Of a stretch of 35,852 bases of DNA, positions 15,946 to 23,565 are shown in pieces. Position 1 is the stretch's first letter. Each line of letters opens with the position of its first letter. The notes beneath the pieces were generated by a model. That model was given only the letters and a program-made list of their open reading frames with translations. It was not told the origin of the DNA and searched no databases. Origin of the DNA: Oscillospiraceae bacterium (GTDB lineage Bacteria > Bacillota > Clostridia > Oscillospirales > CAG-272); NCBI GenBank assembly GCA_015064545.1, contig SVSA01000013.1, positions 1 to 35,852 of the forward strand. Reading direction: 5' to 3'. A program made the position numbers and the translations under genes.

Positions 15946-17061
15946 ATGAATAAACTGACGCGTCTTTTAATTCCGATTTTATGTCTGATTCTCGTCCTCT
16001 CTTTGGCGGCTGCGCTTCTTTTGTCAAACAACGAAACGGCTTCTCCTGCCGAGACAACCGAACGCAATACCGAGGAAGAACCCTCAGACACCCAATCGAA
16101 CGATTCCGACAGCGACTCGTCCTCGTCCATTCCGCCGGCTACAGCCGATACCGATCCGCCAATCACCACCGGGCCTCCGCAAACAACCGAAGAACCGATA
16201 ACAACCGAGGCGCCTGCCACGACTGAGGAGCCGACGCTTCCGCCTCTTGCCTTTACGGCTCCCGACAAACTGCTTGCCTCCCAGATCTTTGTTTATGATG
16301 TTTCAGCCGATGTCTTTCTTTATGAAAAGGGCACCGAAAGCCCGATTCTGCCGGCAAGCATTACAAAGATTTTGACCGCGCTGTATGCCCTGGAGGTCTG
16401 CCCTGCCGACACGCTGTTCTATCCCAAGGAGGAGGTTAATCTCATCGGAGCCGGCTCCTCTGTTGCCTACATCAAAACCCATCATGTTCTGACCCTTGAG
16501 ATGCTGATTGAGGGCATGCTTCTTCCCTCCGGCAACGATGCTGCCTACGTGGTAGCGGCCGGTACCGCGCGTTATCTGACCGGAAACGATTCCATGCGCG
16601 CCCAAGAGGCCCTTGCTTTCTTCATGGAGAAGGCCAACGAGTACGCCAAGTCCCTCGGATGCACCGACACCCATTTCCGCGTCCCCGACGGTCTGGCTTA
16701 CGATAACCATTACACCTCCGCTCACGATCTTGTCATTCTCGGTAAGGCCGCGCTTGCCAATCCGATCATCATGCGCTACGCCTCGACCGCCACCGAGCGG
16801 GTCACCTATGCCAGCGGTCATACCATCACCTGGAACAACACCAATCAGCTGATTCAGCCCACCTCGCCTTACTATTCCCCCTATGTTACCGGACTCAAAA
16901 CCGGCTCGCTAACCAATCACTACTGTCTATTGGTAAGCGCCGACATCGGTGAACGAACCTTTTTAATCGGACTCTTCGGTGCTCCGAACAATGCCGCACG
17001 CTATCAGGATGCCACCGCCCTCTTAAAGGCGCTGACCGCCATGATGAGTACCGGACAATAA
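15946..17061 (+). CDS. D-alanyl-D-alanine carboxypeptidase (peptidase S11 family)
   Basis: This 371-residue penicillin-binding protein trims D-Ala from peptidoglycan stem peptides outside the cell. The three active-site motifs are present: SITK (Ser138-Lys141, nucleophile and base), SGN (195-197) and KTG (318-320). Residues 7-27 form a signal anchor. Residues 28-100 are a low-complexity linker rich in Thr, Glu, Pro, Ser and Asp, probably disordered, that would place the catalytic domain away from the membrane. The C-terminal amphipathic domain usual for DacA is missing, so the N-terminal segment is likely the anchor. GAAAGGA precedes the ATG. The gene stands alone between its promoter and a terminator. 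Confidence 0.93.
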   Translation: MNKLTRLLIPILCLILVLSLAAALLLSNNETASPAETTERNTEEEPSDTQSNDSDSDSSSSIPPATADTDPPITTGPPQTTEEPITTEAPATTEEPTLPPLAFTAPDKLLASQIFVYDVSADVFLYEKGTESPILPASITKILTALYALEVCPADTLFYPKEEVNLIGAGSSVAYIKTHHVLTLEMLIEGMLLPSGNDAAYVVAAGTARYLTGNDSMRAQEALAFFMEKANEYAKSLGCTDTHFRVPDGLAYDNHYTSAHDLVILGKAALANPIIMRYASTATERVTYASGHTITWNNTNQLIQPTSPYYSPYVTGLKTGSLTNHYCLLVSADIGERTFLIGLFGAPNNAARYQDATALLKALTAMMSTGQ

Positions 17062-17083
17062 CGAATGGCCAAAACAACAAAAG

Positions 17084-17113
17084 CCCCGACAGAAATTTCT
17101 GTCGGGGTTCGCT
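17084..17113. terminator. Bidirectional terminator after the D,D-carboxypeptidase gene
   Basis: A 24-base perfect palindrome (CCCCGACAGAAA at 17084-17095 with its complement at 17096-17107) forms a very stable stem. T-rich sequence follows on the plus side, and CTTTTGTTGTTTT follows on the minus side. It ends both the carboxypeptidase gene and the convergent acetyltransferase unit. Confidence 0.87.
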
Positions 17114-17135
17114 TTGTTTAAGAACAGCATAGCCA

Positions 17136-17753
17136 TCAGTCGACCAAAAGAGAGGGATCCATCGGACGCCCTTTCGCATAATATTCTCTGTCACGATCGT
17201 CGATGGGACGGAGAACGCGGCAGGGGTTTCCGACCGCGACCACGTTCGCGGGGATATCCTTCGTCACCACACTGCCGGCACCGATCACACTATTGTCACC
17301 AATGGTAACACCCGGCAAAACAACCGAGGAAGCACCGATCCAGCAATTTTTCCCGATCCGCACCGGCAGATTGAATTGATATCCTTTTTCGCGCAGAGTG
17401 GGTAAAATGGGGTGGGCGCCGGTGGCGATGACAACATTCGGGCCAATCATGGTATAATCACCAACATAAATGTGCGTGTCATCCACCAGCGTTAAATTAT
17501 AATTGGCATAGACATTTTTACCGAAATGACAATGCTTACCGCCCCAATTGGCATGAAGCTGTCCCTCAAGATAGCTATTTTCACCAATTTCGGCAAACAT
17601 CTCCTTCAGCATGGCAAAGCGGAGCGCAATCTCGGTAGGACGAGTATGATTGTATTCGTAAAGACGGTCAAGACAGGCTCGCTGTTCAGCCATGATCGTT
17701 TCATCGCCCGGCTGATAGATCTGTCCGGCATGCATTTTTTCACGTTCGGTCAT
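17136..17753 (-). CDS. Sugar O-acetyltransferase (maltose/galactoside acetyltransferase type)
   Basis: This 205-residue left-handed beta-helix enzyme is of the Maa/LacA/NodL group and transfers acetyl from acetyl-CoA to a sugar hydroxyl. An N-terminal helical Mac domain (MTEREKMHAGQIYQPGD) is followed by hexapeptide repeats, with the catalytic His114 in TGAHP and the terminal repeats VRIGKNCWIG, VTIGDNSVIG and KDIPANVVAVGNP. AAGGGAG precedes the ATG. It lies 42 bases after the flavin reductase gene and is probably co-transcribed. The acceptor sugar cannot be told from the sequence. Confidence 0.92.
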   Translation of the reverse strand: MTEREKMHAGQIYQPGDETIMAEQRACLDRLYEYNHTRPTEIALRFAMLKEMFAEIGENSYLEGQLHANWGGKHCHFGKNVYANYNLTLVDDTHIYVGDYTMIGPNVVIATGAHPILPTLREKGYQFNLPVRIGKNCWIGASSVVLPGVTIGDNSVIGAGSVVTKDIPANVVAVGNPCRVLRPIDDRDREYYAKGRPMDPSLLVD

Positions 17754-17795
17754 GTGGTTCTCCCTTACTGTTTATCTGTACGGTATTTTATACGA

Positions 17796-18302
17796 TCAAA
17801 GGGTGTCGGTATACACCGCTTCGATTTCACAAATATAAACGCGATGGAAATCGCGGCTCGGATATTTACTGTCAACAAGCGTGTGATCCAGAAACTTCGC
17901 TTCCTCCAAATCGCTGACATAAATCTTTCTTCCGCACACCACAAGGCGCGCCTCCGCGAAGGTGACATAATCCCCTTCGCCCACAGGTGTCAGACCTGCC
18001 TCGGCAATCTTATCGCCGTCCCGTCCGCTTTTCGTACCGCACAGCGTTAAGGCGTGGCGGTAACCGTCGCGCAAGAAGCTCAGCGTAAGCCGCTCCGCCT
18101 CCTCAACAAAGCCGTAGGTATAGCGCTGAGGACGGATAACGCAAAAGCACACAGGACGTCCCCACAGAATTCCGAAGCCACCCCAGGAGGCCGTCATGGT
18201 ATTGATCTTTCCCTCTCGATTTTGCGCGGTAATCAGCATCCAATCCTCTTGAATGGCGGAAAAGAGGTTTTCGGTAATTTCGGTCGGTGCAATTTTTCTC
18301 AT
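17796..18302 (-). CDS. Flavin reductase family (FMN-binding split barrel) protein
   Basis: This 168-residue protein of the flavin reductase-like (DIM6/NTAB) group probably binds FMN and acts as a flavin-dependent reductase or flavoprotein. NTMTASWGG at about residues 34-42 is the typical flavin-contact stretch, followed by RPVCFCVIRPQRYT. The frame is open to 18467, but the ATG at 18302 has AAGGAA upstream and starts the conserved fold, while the extension looks like leader sequence. The end contains a DFHRVYICEIEAV pattern seen in the family. It shares a transcript with the acetyltransferase. The reaction is inferred from fold only. Confidence 0.85.
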   Translation of the reverse strand: MRKIAPTEITENLFSAIQEDWMLITAQNREGKINTMTASWGGFGILWGRPVCFCVIRPQRYTYGFVEEAERLTLSFLRDGYRHALTLCGTKSGRDGDKIAEAGLTPVGEGDYVTFAEARLVVCGRKIYVSDLEEAKFLDHTLVDSKYPSRDFHRVYICEIEAVYTDTL

Positions 18303-18321
18303 AGCACTTTCCTTCCTTTCT

Positions 18322-18353
18322 CCGACGGTTGTTTTGCCCATGACCTCCGTCGG
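18322..18353 (-). promoter_or_regulatory. Hairpin in the leader of the flavin reductase gene
   Basis: CCGACGG and CCGTCGG (18322-18328 and 18347-18353) form a 7-bp perfect inverted repeat with an 18-base loop. It lies inside the transcribed leader, just upstream of the ribosome binding site. It is not followed by a U-tract. A role in mRNA stability or in binding a regulator is possible but not shown. Confidence 0.4.
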
Positions 18354-18372
18354 CAAGGCCGATTCTTTGGAT

Positions 18373-18401
18373 ATTATACAGCATATGCCGCGAAAACTCA
18401 A
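18373..18401 (-). promoter_or_regulatory. Sigma-A promoter of the flavin reductase/acetyltransferase unit
   Basis: On the minus strand there is TTGAGT (18401-18396), a 17-base spacer and a perfect TATAAT (18378-18373). The leader is about 65 bases long and contains the 18322-18353 hairpin. Confidence 0.75.
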
Positions 18402-18556
18402 GATGTTTTTCACTTTCTTCCCATTTCTTTTCCCTTGCTGCGCTTGATGTTTGCCGAAATCTAACAATCCGTTCCCGAAAAAGTCAATTTCCGGTCATCC
18501 TTTCTCCACATCTTCATACTATACTATATAAATATCTGTCTTTTTTCAAAAAAGAG

Positions 18557-18585
18557 TTTACAAAAGCGGAAAAGAATGGTATAAT
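18557..18585 (+). promoter_or_regulatory. Sigma-A promoter of the yybS-gdpP-rplI-dnaB-tilS-hpt-ftsH operon
   Basis: TTTACA (18557-18562), a 17-base spacer and a perfect TATAAT (18580-18585) lie about 27 bases upstream of the first start codon. No terminator was found within the seven-gene run that follows, so this may drive the whole set. Confidence 0.82.
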
Positions 18586-18618
18586 AATAAAATGGAGCAT
18601 TGCCGAAAGGAGTCGCCC

Positions 18619-19620
18619 ATGCAACATAATCCCTCTTCCGGCACCGCCAAGTCCGCCGTACTCCCCGTCATAGGCGTGCTCTTGATGGTTGCTGTTTTTG
18701 CCCCCGATTTTGTCGGCGGTCAATTTCAATTCAACGATTTTATTCCCTTTTTGCTTTCATCTGCCGGACTTGCCTGGCTTTTTACGGTAGGAGGCACGGC
18801 CATCGGTCTTCTCTCGACTGTCGCCGCCTATCTTGTCAGTCTGTTGACAACCGCCTCGCCTCTGTATGCACTCGGTGCGCTGATGATTCTGCCGTTTGCG
18901 CTCGCTTTTTCGTTTGTGATGAAGCAAAAGCTCTCCCGTACAGCCGCTGTGACGATCAGTGCAACAGGAACCGTGCTGTTCCTTGCTGTCTCTCTTCTGC
19001 TTCCGGTCGTTCTTTCGGAGGGTTCACTGTCCATCCAAGCGATCAAGACATATCACAGCTCATTCATTGATACCCTTCATCTGGCCTTAAAGGATTCCTT
19101 CACGGTGCATGTGGCAGGAAAGGATGTCCCCTTCTTTACACCGCAAAATGCCGAAGGCTATGTGAATCTGATTCTTGGTCTTCTTCCCGGCATATTTACC
19201 CTCTATGCGCTTCTTGTCGGTTTAATCGGAGGGAGTCTTTTCCGCCTGTTCTTACGGTTTTCACACCATTCCCTTCCCGGGGACAGCCTTTGGCGCATCC
19301 GTCCGGCAGGGGTTACCGGCATCTATGTGCTTCTGGTCCTCTTGCTAACGGCGTTTCTCCCATCCGATACCTTGGTTTGGCTGACCACGGCAAATCTATG
19401 TCTTATGTTTTTGCCGTTCTTCTTTATGGCCGGCGCCGCCTCGGTCTTTGAAGCACGAATGGTTAACGGCATGATCCGCCCGCGTTTTTTGCGTGGCTTT
19501 GTGCTTTTCTTTTCCATCTTCTTCGGTATATTCGGGCCGATTCTGGTATCGATTGTTTTCGGCCTCTACGACAGCATTCTCTCCCTTTTCCCCAAGCGAA
19601 AAAACCGTCAGCAATCCTGA
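18619..19620 (+). CDS. DUF2232/YybS-like polytopic membrane protein
   Basis: This 333-residue integral membrane protein has about eight hydrophobic segments and a basic tail (PKRKNRQQS). Its position immediately before gdpP, rplI and dnaB matches yybS of Bacillus and other Bacillota, and its size fits the DUF2232 family. The assignment rests mainly on gene order and hydrophobic pattern, because the family is weakly conserved. AAAGGAG six bases upstream fixes the ATG at 18619, although an in-frame ATG exists at 18592. The function of YybS-like proteins is not established; a small-molecule transport role has been suggested from fold resemblance. Confidence 0.75.
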   Translation: MQHNPSSGTAKSAVLPVIGVLLMVAVFAPDFVGGQFQFNDFIPFLLSSAGLAWLFTVGGTAIGLLSTVAAYLVSLLTTASPLYALGALMILPFALAFSFVMKQKLSRTAAVTISATGTVLFLAVSLLLPVVLSEGSLSIQAIKTYHSSFIDTLHLALKDSFTVHVAGKDVPFFTPQNAEGYVNLILGLLPGIFTLYALLVGLIGGSLFRLFLRFSHHSLPGDSLWRIRPAGVTGIYVLLVLLLTAFLPSDTLVWLTTANLCLMFLPFFFMAGAASVFEARMVNGMIRPRFLRGFVLFFSIFFGIFGPILVSIVFGLYDSILSLFPKRKNRQQS

Positions 19621-19636
19621 CGGATGACTTTCCGAT

Positions 19637-19668
19637 AAGGAGGAAGCCTACGGGCTGTATCACTTATG
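19637..19668 (+). promoter_or_regulatory. Hairpin-bridged ribosome binding site of gdpP
   Basis: AAGGAGG (19637-19643) lies 22 bases before the only usable start (ATG 19666). Between them sits AGCC-UACG-GGCU (19645-19656), a perfect 4-bp stem closed by a C(UACG)G tetraloop, a class known for extra stability. Removing the hairpin leaves 10 bases, a normal spacing. Confidence 0.65.
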
Positions 19669-21696
19669 TTTGAAAAGATCAAGGATTATCTGACCGGCAT
19701 CCGCGTCACTCGCTTGATCCCATGCGCCGCAGCCGCGGTGATCACGCTCATCACGGTTGGTATCCTCTACGCCACCACCGGCACTACCTCGCATCTGATC
19801 TGGATCATCGCCGCCATTCTGTATCTTGCTGCCGTTTCGCTCTACATCTATTTTACCGGCTATCATGCTGTCGGCGCTACCTCGGTAGAAAACATTTCCT
19901 TCCTCGGCTCTATGACGCTCGACCTCATCGTCAAGATGCCCGATCCCGTGATGCTTTGCAATAGCTCGGAGAGTATCATCTGGTACAACGCCGCCTTTGT
20001 TTCACGGCTTGGCAACCGCAAGAGCATCAGCGGCATGAACTTTCAGTCCTTTGCAGGCTTTTCCCTGCGCGAGACGCGAAGCGAAAACGGACAAGGCATG
20101 CCGGTTACTCTTGACGGCTACAGCTACATCGTTCGTTCCTACACGGTTTCGTCAAAAACCAAGCGCTTCTACCTCACCGTTTGGAGCGATTGCACCGAGC
20201 TTGCCCAAACAACCGCCAAAATGAAGGACGATGAAACGCAGGTGGCCTATATTCGTGCCGACAACCTTGAGGAGCTGGCACAGTACACCAAGGAAGGCAC
20301 CCGCAATGCCGCCAACGAAATCGAAAAGGTACTTCGCGAATGGGGCGAGGGCGCCGGCGGCATTCTGACCGAATACCAAAGCGACCGCTATCTGTTCCTT
20401 TTCCGTTCCGCCTCGCTTGCTGAATTTATTGACCGCAAGTTTGATGTGCTCGACCGTATCCGCGAGATCCGTATCGGAGAAAGCAGTCTGTCGGTCACGG
20501 TATCGATGGGTCTATCCTCGGTCAGCGGCACCTTGTCCGAAAAGGAACGCGTCGCCTCTGAGGCCTTGGACATGGCCTTACAGCGCGGCGGCGACCAAGC
20601 TGTTGTCAAAACCGCTCGCGGTCTTGAATTCTTCGGCGGTAAAACACAAACCGTACAAAAGCGCACGAAGGTTCGTTCGCGTGTCATTGCCAACGAGCTC
20701 GCCTCGCTGATCTCCAAGAGCCGCAATGTATTGATTATGGGACACCGTGCTGCTGATTTTGACTGCATCGGCGCCTGCATGGGTGTGGCACGGCTTGCCA
20801 CCTTTTGCGGCGTTCCCTTCCACATCATTGTCAATTCGAAGGATCCCAACTTTATCCGTTGCTATCATCGCATCAAGGAAATTCCCGAATATCTCGGCGG
20901 CAGTGTCTTCTGCAATGCGTCGGAGGCGCAGGAACTGCTCGCAACCGATTCGCTGACGGTTATTGTTGACGTGAACAATAAGCGCCAATTTGAGGCGCCC
21001 GCCGTTGCCGAAATCTCTCGCCGCACCGTTTATATTGACCATCATCGTAAAACCGCCGAGTTTGACGAGCCTCCGCTCATCTCCTATATTGAGCCCTCGG
21101 CATCCTCGACGTGTGAGCTTGTGGCTGAAATTCTTGAGCAGGCCATGCCCGGCGGTATGTTGACAAATGAGGAAGCCGAAATCATGTATGCCGGCATTCT
21201 TCTTGATACCAAGCAGTTTACCCGCAATACCGGTGTCCGTACCTTTGGCGCGGCGCTGTATCTGCGCGGCGAAGGTGCCAACCCGGCCGATGCGCAAACA
21301 CTCTTCAATTCCTGCCTTTCGGATTTTATTTCGGAGGCGCGCTTTGAATCCAATGTTGTCATCTACCGTAAATGCATGGCCATCTCGTGCAACGATGCCG
21401 CGAACAACACACCGGCCGACCGCATTGCCGCCGCCAAGGCCGCCGATAAGCTGCTGACCGTTGACGGTGTCAAGGCCTCCTTCGCCCTCTGCCGCATCGA
21501 GGATAAAATTCACATCTCCGCACGCTCTTCCGGTGAGGTCAATGTCCAGCTCATTCTGGAGCGCATTGAGGGTGGCGGTCACTTTGATTCCGCCGCAACA
21601 CAATTAACCGGTCCGATGAACGAGGCACTGAATCGTCTCAAGGGCGCCATTGACGACTATCTTACCGAAATCTCCGAGACACGCAATAACCCGTGA
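19666..21696 (+). CDS. gdpP: Cyclic-di-AMP phosphodiesterase GdpP (YybT type)
   Basis: This 676-residue membrane-bound enzyme hydrolyses c-di-AMP to pApA and so tunes potassium, osmolyte and cell wall homeostasis. Two transmembrane segments (about 17-38 and 44-64) are followed by a PAS-like region (about 80-175) and a degenerate GGDEF region (about 190-315) that lacks a canonical GGDEF motif. The DHH domain shows GHRAADFD (His360, Asp364, Asp366), VIVDV (Asp435), DHH (458-460) and LLDT (Asp514). A DHHA1 region follows with GGGHFDSAATQL near the end. The frame has no other ATG/GTG/TTG near the ribosome binding site, so the ATG at 19666 is used despite the long spacing. It is the second gene of the operon. 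Confidence 0.94.
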   Translation: MFEKIKDYLTGIRVTRLIPCAAAAVITLITVGILYATTGTTSHLIWIIAAILYLAAVSLYIYFTGYHAVGATSVENISFLGSMTLDLIVKMPDPVMLCNSSESIIWYNAAFVSRLGNRKSISGMNFQSFAGFSLRETRSENGQGMPVTLDGYSYIVRSYTVSSKTKRFYLTVWSDCTELAQTTAKMKDDETQVAYIRADNLEELAQYTKEGTRNAANEIEKVLREWGEGAGGILTEYQSDRYLFLFRSASLAEFIDRKFDVLDRIREIRIGESSLSVTVSMGLSSVSGTLSEKERVASEALDMALQRGGDQAVVKTARGLEFFGGKTQTVQKRTKVRSRVIANELASLISKSRNVLIMGHRAADFDCIGACMGVARLATFCGVPFHIIVNSKDPNFIRCYHRIKEIPEYLGGSVFCNASEAQELLATDSLTVIVDVNNKRQFEAPAVAEISRRTVYIDHHRKTAEFDEPPLISYIEPSASSTCELVAEILEQAMPGGMLTNEEAEIMYAGILLDTKQFTRNTGVRTFGAALYLRGEGANPADAQTLFNSCLSDFISEARFESNVVIYRKCMAISCNDAANNTPADRIAAAKAADKLLTVDGVKASFALCRIEDKIHISARSSGEVNVQLILERIEGGGHFDSAATQLTGPMNEALNRLKGAIDDYLTEISETRNNP

Positions 21697-21723
21697 TCCC
21701 ACCTAACGAAAGGAACTCTTATC

Positions 21724-22170
21724 ATGAAAGTCATTCTCTTACAAGATGTCAAGGCCCAAGGCAAAAAGGGCGAACTGATCAATGTTTCCGAGGGCTATGC
21801 CCGAAACTTTCTCTTCCCCAAAAAGCTCGCGATCGAGGCCGATGCCAAGGCGATGAATGAGCTGAAGAACCGCGAAGCCTCCAAGCAATATAAGCTTGAT
21901 ACCGAGCGTGCCGCCGCCAAGGATACCGCTGAAAAGCTCAGCAAGGTTACCGTTACGGTTGCCGTTTCGAGTGGTACCGAGGGCCGTCTCTACGGCTCGG
22001 TTACCTCGAAGGAAATTGCCGAGCAGCTCAAGACACAGCATGGTATCGAAATCGATCGCCGTAAGATCGTAATGCCCGATCCGATCAAGGCATACGGCAC
22101 CTACCGCTACGACGTCAAGCTTTTCCCCGATGTCGTCGGCAAGCTGACGGTTCAGGTTACCGAGAAATAA
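21724..22170 (+). CDS. rplI: 50S ribosomal protein bL9
   Basis: This 148-residue protein has the usual bL9 layout. The N-terminal rRNA-binding domain shows [34 protein letters not shown] long connecting helix (about 42-75) and a C-terminal domain with [17 protein letters not shown] follow. It stabilises the base of the L1 stalk and affects reading-frame maintenance. AAAGGA precedes the ATG at normal spacing, unlike its neighbours gdpP and dnaB. The gdpP-rplI-dnaB order is conserved in Bacillota. Confidence 0.97.
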   Translation: MKVILLQDVKAQGKKGELINVSEGYARNFLFPKKLAIEADAKAMNELKNREASKQYKLDTERAAAKDTAEKLSKVTVTVAVSSGTEGRLYGSVTSKEIAEQLKTQHGIEIDRRKIVMPDPIKAYGTYRYDVKLFPDVVGKLTVQVTEK

Positions 22171-22183
22171 CCGCTATTCTGAC

Positions 22184-22218
22184 GGAAGGCATCGGACTAC
22201 GGTCCAGTTACCGCTATG
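22184..22218 (+). promoter_or_regulatory. Hairpin-bridged ribosome binding site of dnaB
   Basis: GGAAGG (22184-22189) lies 26 bases before the ATG at 22216. Between them sits GGAC-UACG-GUCC (22194-22205), again a 4-bp stem with a C(UACG)G tetraloop. Without the hairpin the spacing is 14 bases, or fewer if the A-U and U-G pairs outside one mismatch also form. No nearer purine-rich site was seen. Confidence 0.6.
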
Positions 22219-23562
22219 GAAACTAAAGGAAACGAACTCATCAAAAAAATGCCCTTCTCGCTGGAGGCAGAGCAATCGGTGCTCGGATCGATTCTAATCG
22301 ATCCCGAATGCTTCTCCGAAATTGCCACCATCCTGAAAAGCGAGGATTTTTACCTCGAATCACACGCAGAAATCTATCTTGCTATGCAGGATCTCTTTTT
22401 GCAGAGCCGCACCATCGATGTCGTCACCTTAATTGACACCCTTGTCAAGCGAGGTGTGTATGAGAGCGACGATGAGGGTAAAAAATACGTAAAGCTGATT
22501 GCCGAGGTTGTTCCGAGTGCCGCTAATGTCCGCGATTATGCCAAAATCGTTCATAACAAGCGGATTCTTCGCCGCATGATCGAGGTCAGCGCCGAAATCT
22601 CGGAGGCCGCCTACGCCGAGCAGGAAGATGTGGATGCACTGCTTGATTCGGCACAGCAGCGTTTCTTTGATATTGCCGAAAACCATGAAACCAAAGGCTT
22701 TACTCACATTCGTGAGGCTCTTTTGGCCAATTATGAACATCTGAAGCTCCTGAAAACCGACAAAAAGGCCGCCTCAGGGCAACCGACCGGCTTTTCGGAT
22801 CTCGACCGTGTTCTGGTTGGTATGGGCCCCGGAGATCTGATTCTTGTTGGTGCACGTCCCGGTATGGGTAAAACCAGTTTTACCATGAACGTCGCCACCA
22901 AAGTGGCACAGCTTGGCGGCAAGACGGTTTGCGTCTTTTCGCTGGAAATGTCGGCCGAGCAGCTTGTTTCGCGTATGCTGTCCAGCGAAGCGCTGATTGA
23001 CAGCTATGCCATTCGTTCGGGTAACCTGACCAACGAGGATTGGGAAAAATTGGCCCGCGCCTCTTCAATGCTCAGTGAATGCGAGATTCTGATTGATGAT
23101 ACGGCCGGTATTTCGGCCGGCGGTATGCGCGCCAAGCTCCGCCGTGTCAAGAATCTCGGCTTGATTGTTGTTGACTATCTGCAGCTGATGCAGACCGATA
23201 ACCGTCATGACAGCCGCGTCAATGAGGTTGGTGAAATCTCGCGTAATCTCAAGCTTCTCGCCAAGGATCTGAAGGTCCCGATTATCTGCTGTGCACAGCT
23301 TTCCCGCGGTCCCGAAAGCCGTACCGACAAGCGTCCGATGCTTTCGGATCTGCGTGACTCGGGAACCATCGAGCAGGACGCCGATATTGTTATGTTCCTC
23401 TATCGAGACGAATACTACGACACCGCCGACAAAAAGGAAGGCATTCAGAATACAGCAGAAATTATTGTCGCCAAAAACCGTCACGGTAGTACGGCCAACG
23501 TGAAGATGGGTTGGTTTGGACAGTTCACCAAGTTCACCTCGCTCTCCGAGCGCTCGGAATAA
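22216..23562 (+). CDS. dnaB: Replicative DNA helicase DnaB (DnaC of Bacillus)
   Basis: This 448-residue hexameric helicase unwinds DNA at the replication fork. The N-terminal domain (about 13-115, starting PFSLEAEQSVLGSIL) serves primase interaction. The RecA-type motor follows, with Walker A GARPGMGKT at 212-220, LEMSAEQLVSRML, Walker B LIVVDYLQLM, AQLSRGPESR and the arginine-bearing QDADIVMFLYR region. No intein interrupts it. Length is standard. Start choice is discussed under its hairpin-bridged ribosome binding site. tilS begins three bases after its stop. Confidence 0.97.
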   Translation: METKGNELIKKMPFSLEAEQSVLGSILIDPECFSEIATILKSEDFYLESHAEIYLAMQDLFLQSRTIDVVTLIDTLVKRGVYESDDEGKKYVKLIAEVVPSAANVRDYAKIVHNKRILRRMIEVSAEISEAAYAEQEDVDALLDSAQQRFFDIAENHETKGFTHIREALLANYEHLKLLKTDKKAASGQPTGFSDLDRVLVGMGPGDLILVGARPGMGKTSFTMNVATKVAQLGGKTVCVFSLEMSAEQLVSRMLSSEALIDSYAIRSGNLTNEDWEKLARASSMLSECEILIDDTAGISAGGMRAKLRRVKNLGLIVVDYLQLMQTDNRHDSRVNEVGEISRNLKLLAKDLKVPIICCAQLSRGPESRTDKRPMLSDLRDSGTIEQDADIVMFLYRDEYYDTADKKEGIQNTAEIIVAKNRHGSTANVKMGWFGQFTKFTSLSERSE

Positions 23563-23565
23563 TCA

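Larger units (their letters stand above)
18303..18618. other. Divergent intergenic region with two promoters
   Basis: These 316 bases separate the minus-strand flavin reductase from the plus-strand housekeeping operon. They hold the reductase leader with its hairpin, the reductase promoter (18373-18401) and the operon promoter (18557-18585). The stretch of about 150 bases between the two promoters is AT-rich, and I see no further gene or site in it. Confidence 0.7.

Noticed and set aside
20578-21603. A 341-codon minus-strand frame opposite gdpP, and a 366-codon minus-strand frame opposite ftsH (26213-27313).
   Set aside because: Both lie wholly inside strongly recognised genes, have no ribosome binding site or promoter, and are explained by codon bias of the sense strand.
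23545-23558. A perfect palindrome (TCCGAGCGCTCGGA) just before tilS as a fourth hairpin-bridged ribosome binding site.
   Set aside because: It lies inside the end of dnaB and no purine-rich site precedes it, so tilS is more likely started by coupling.
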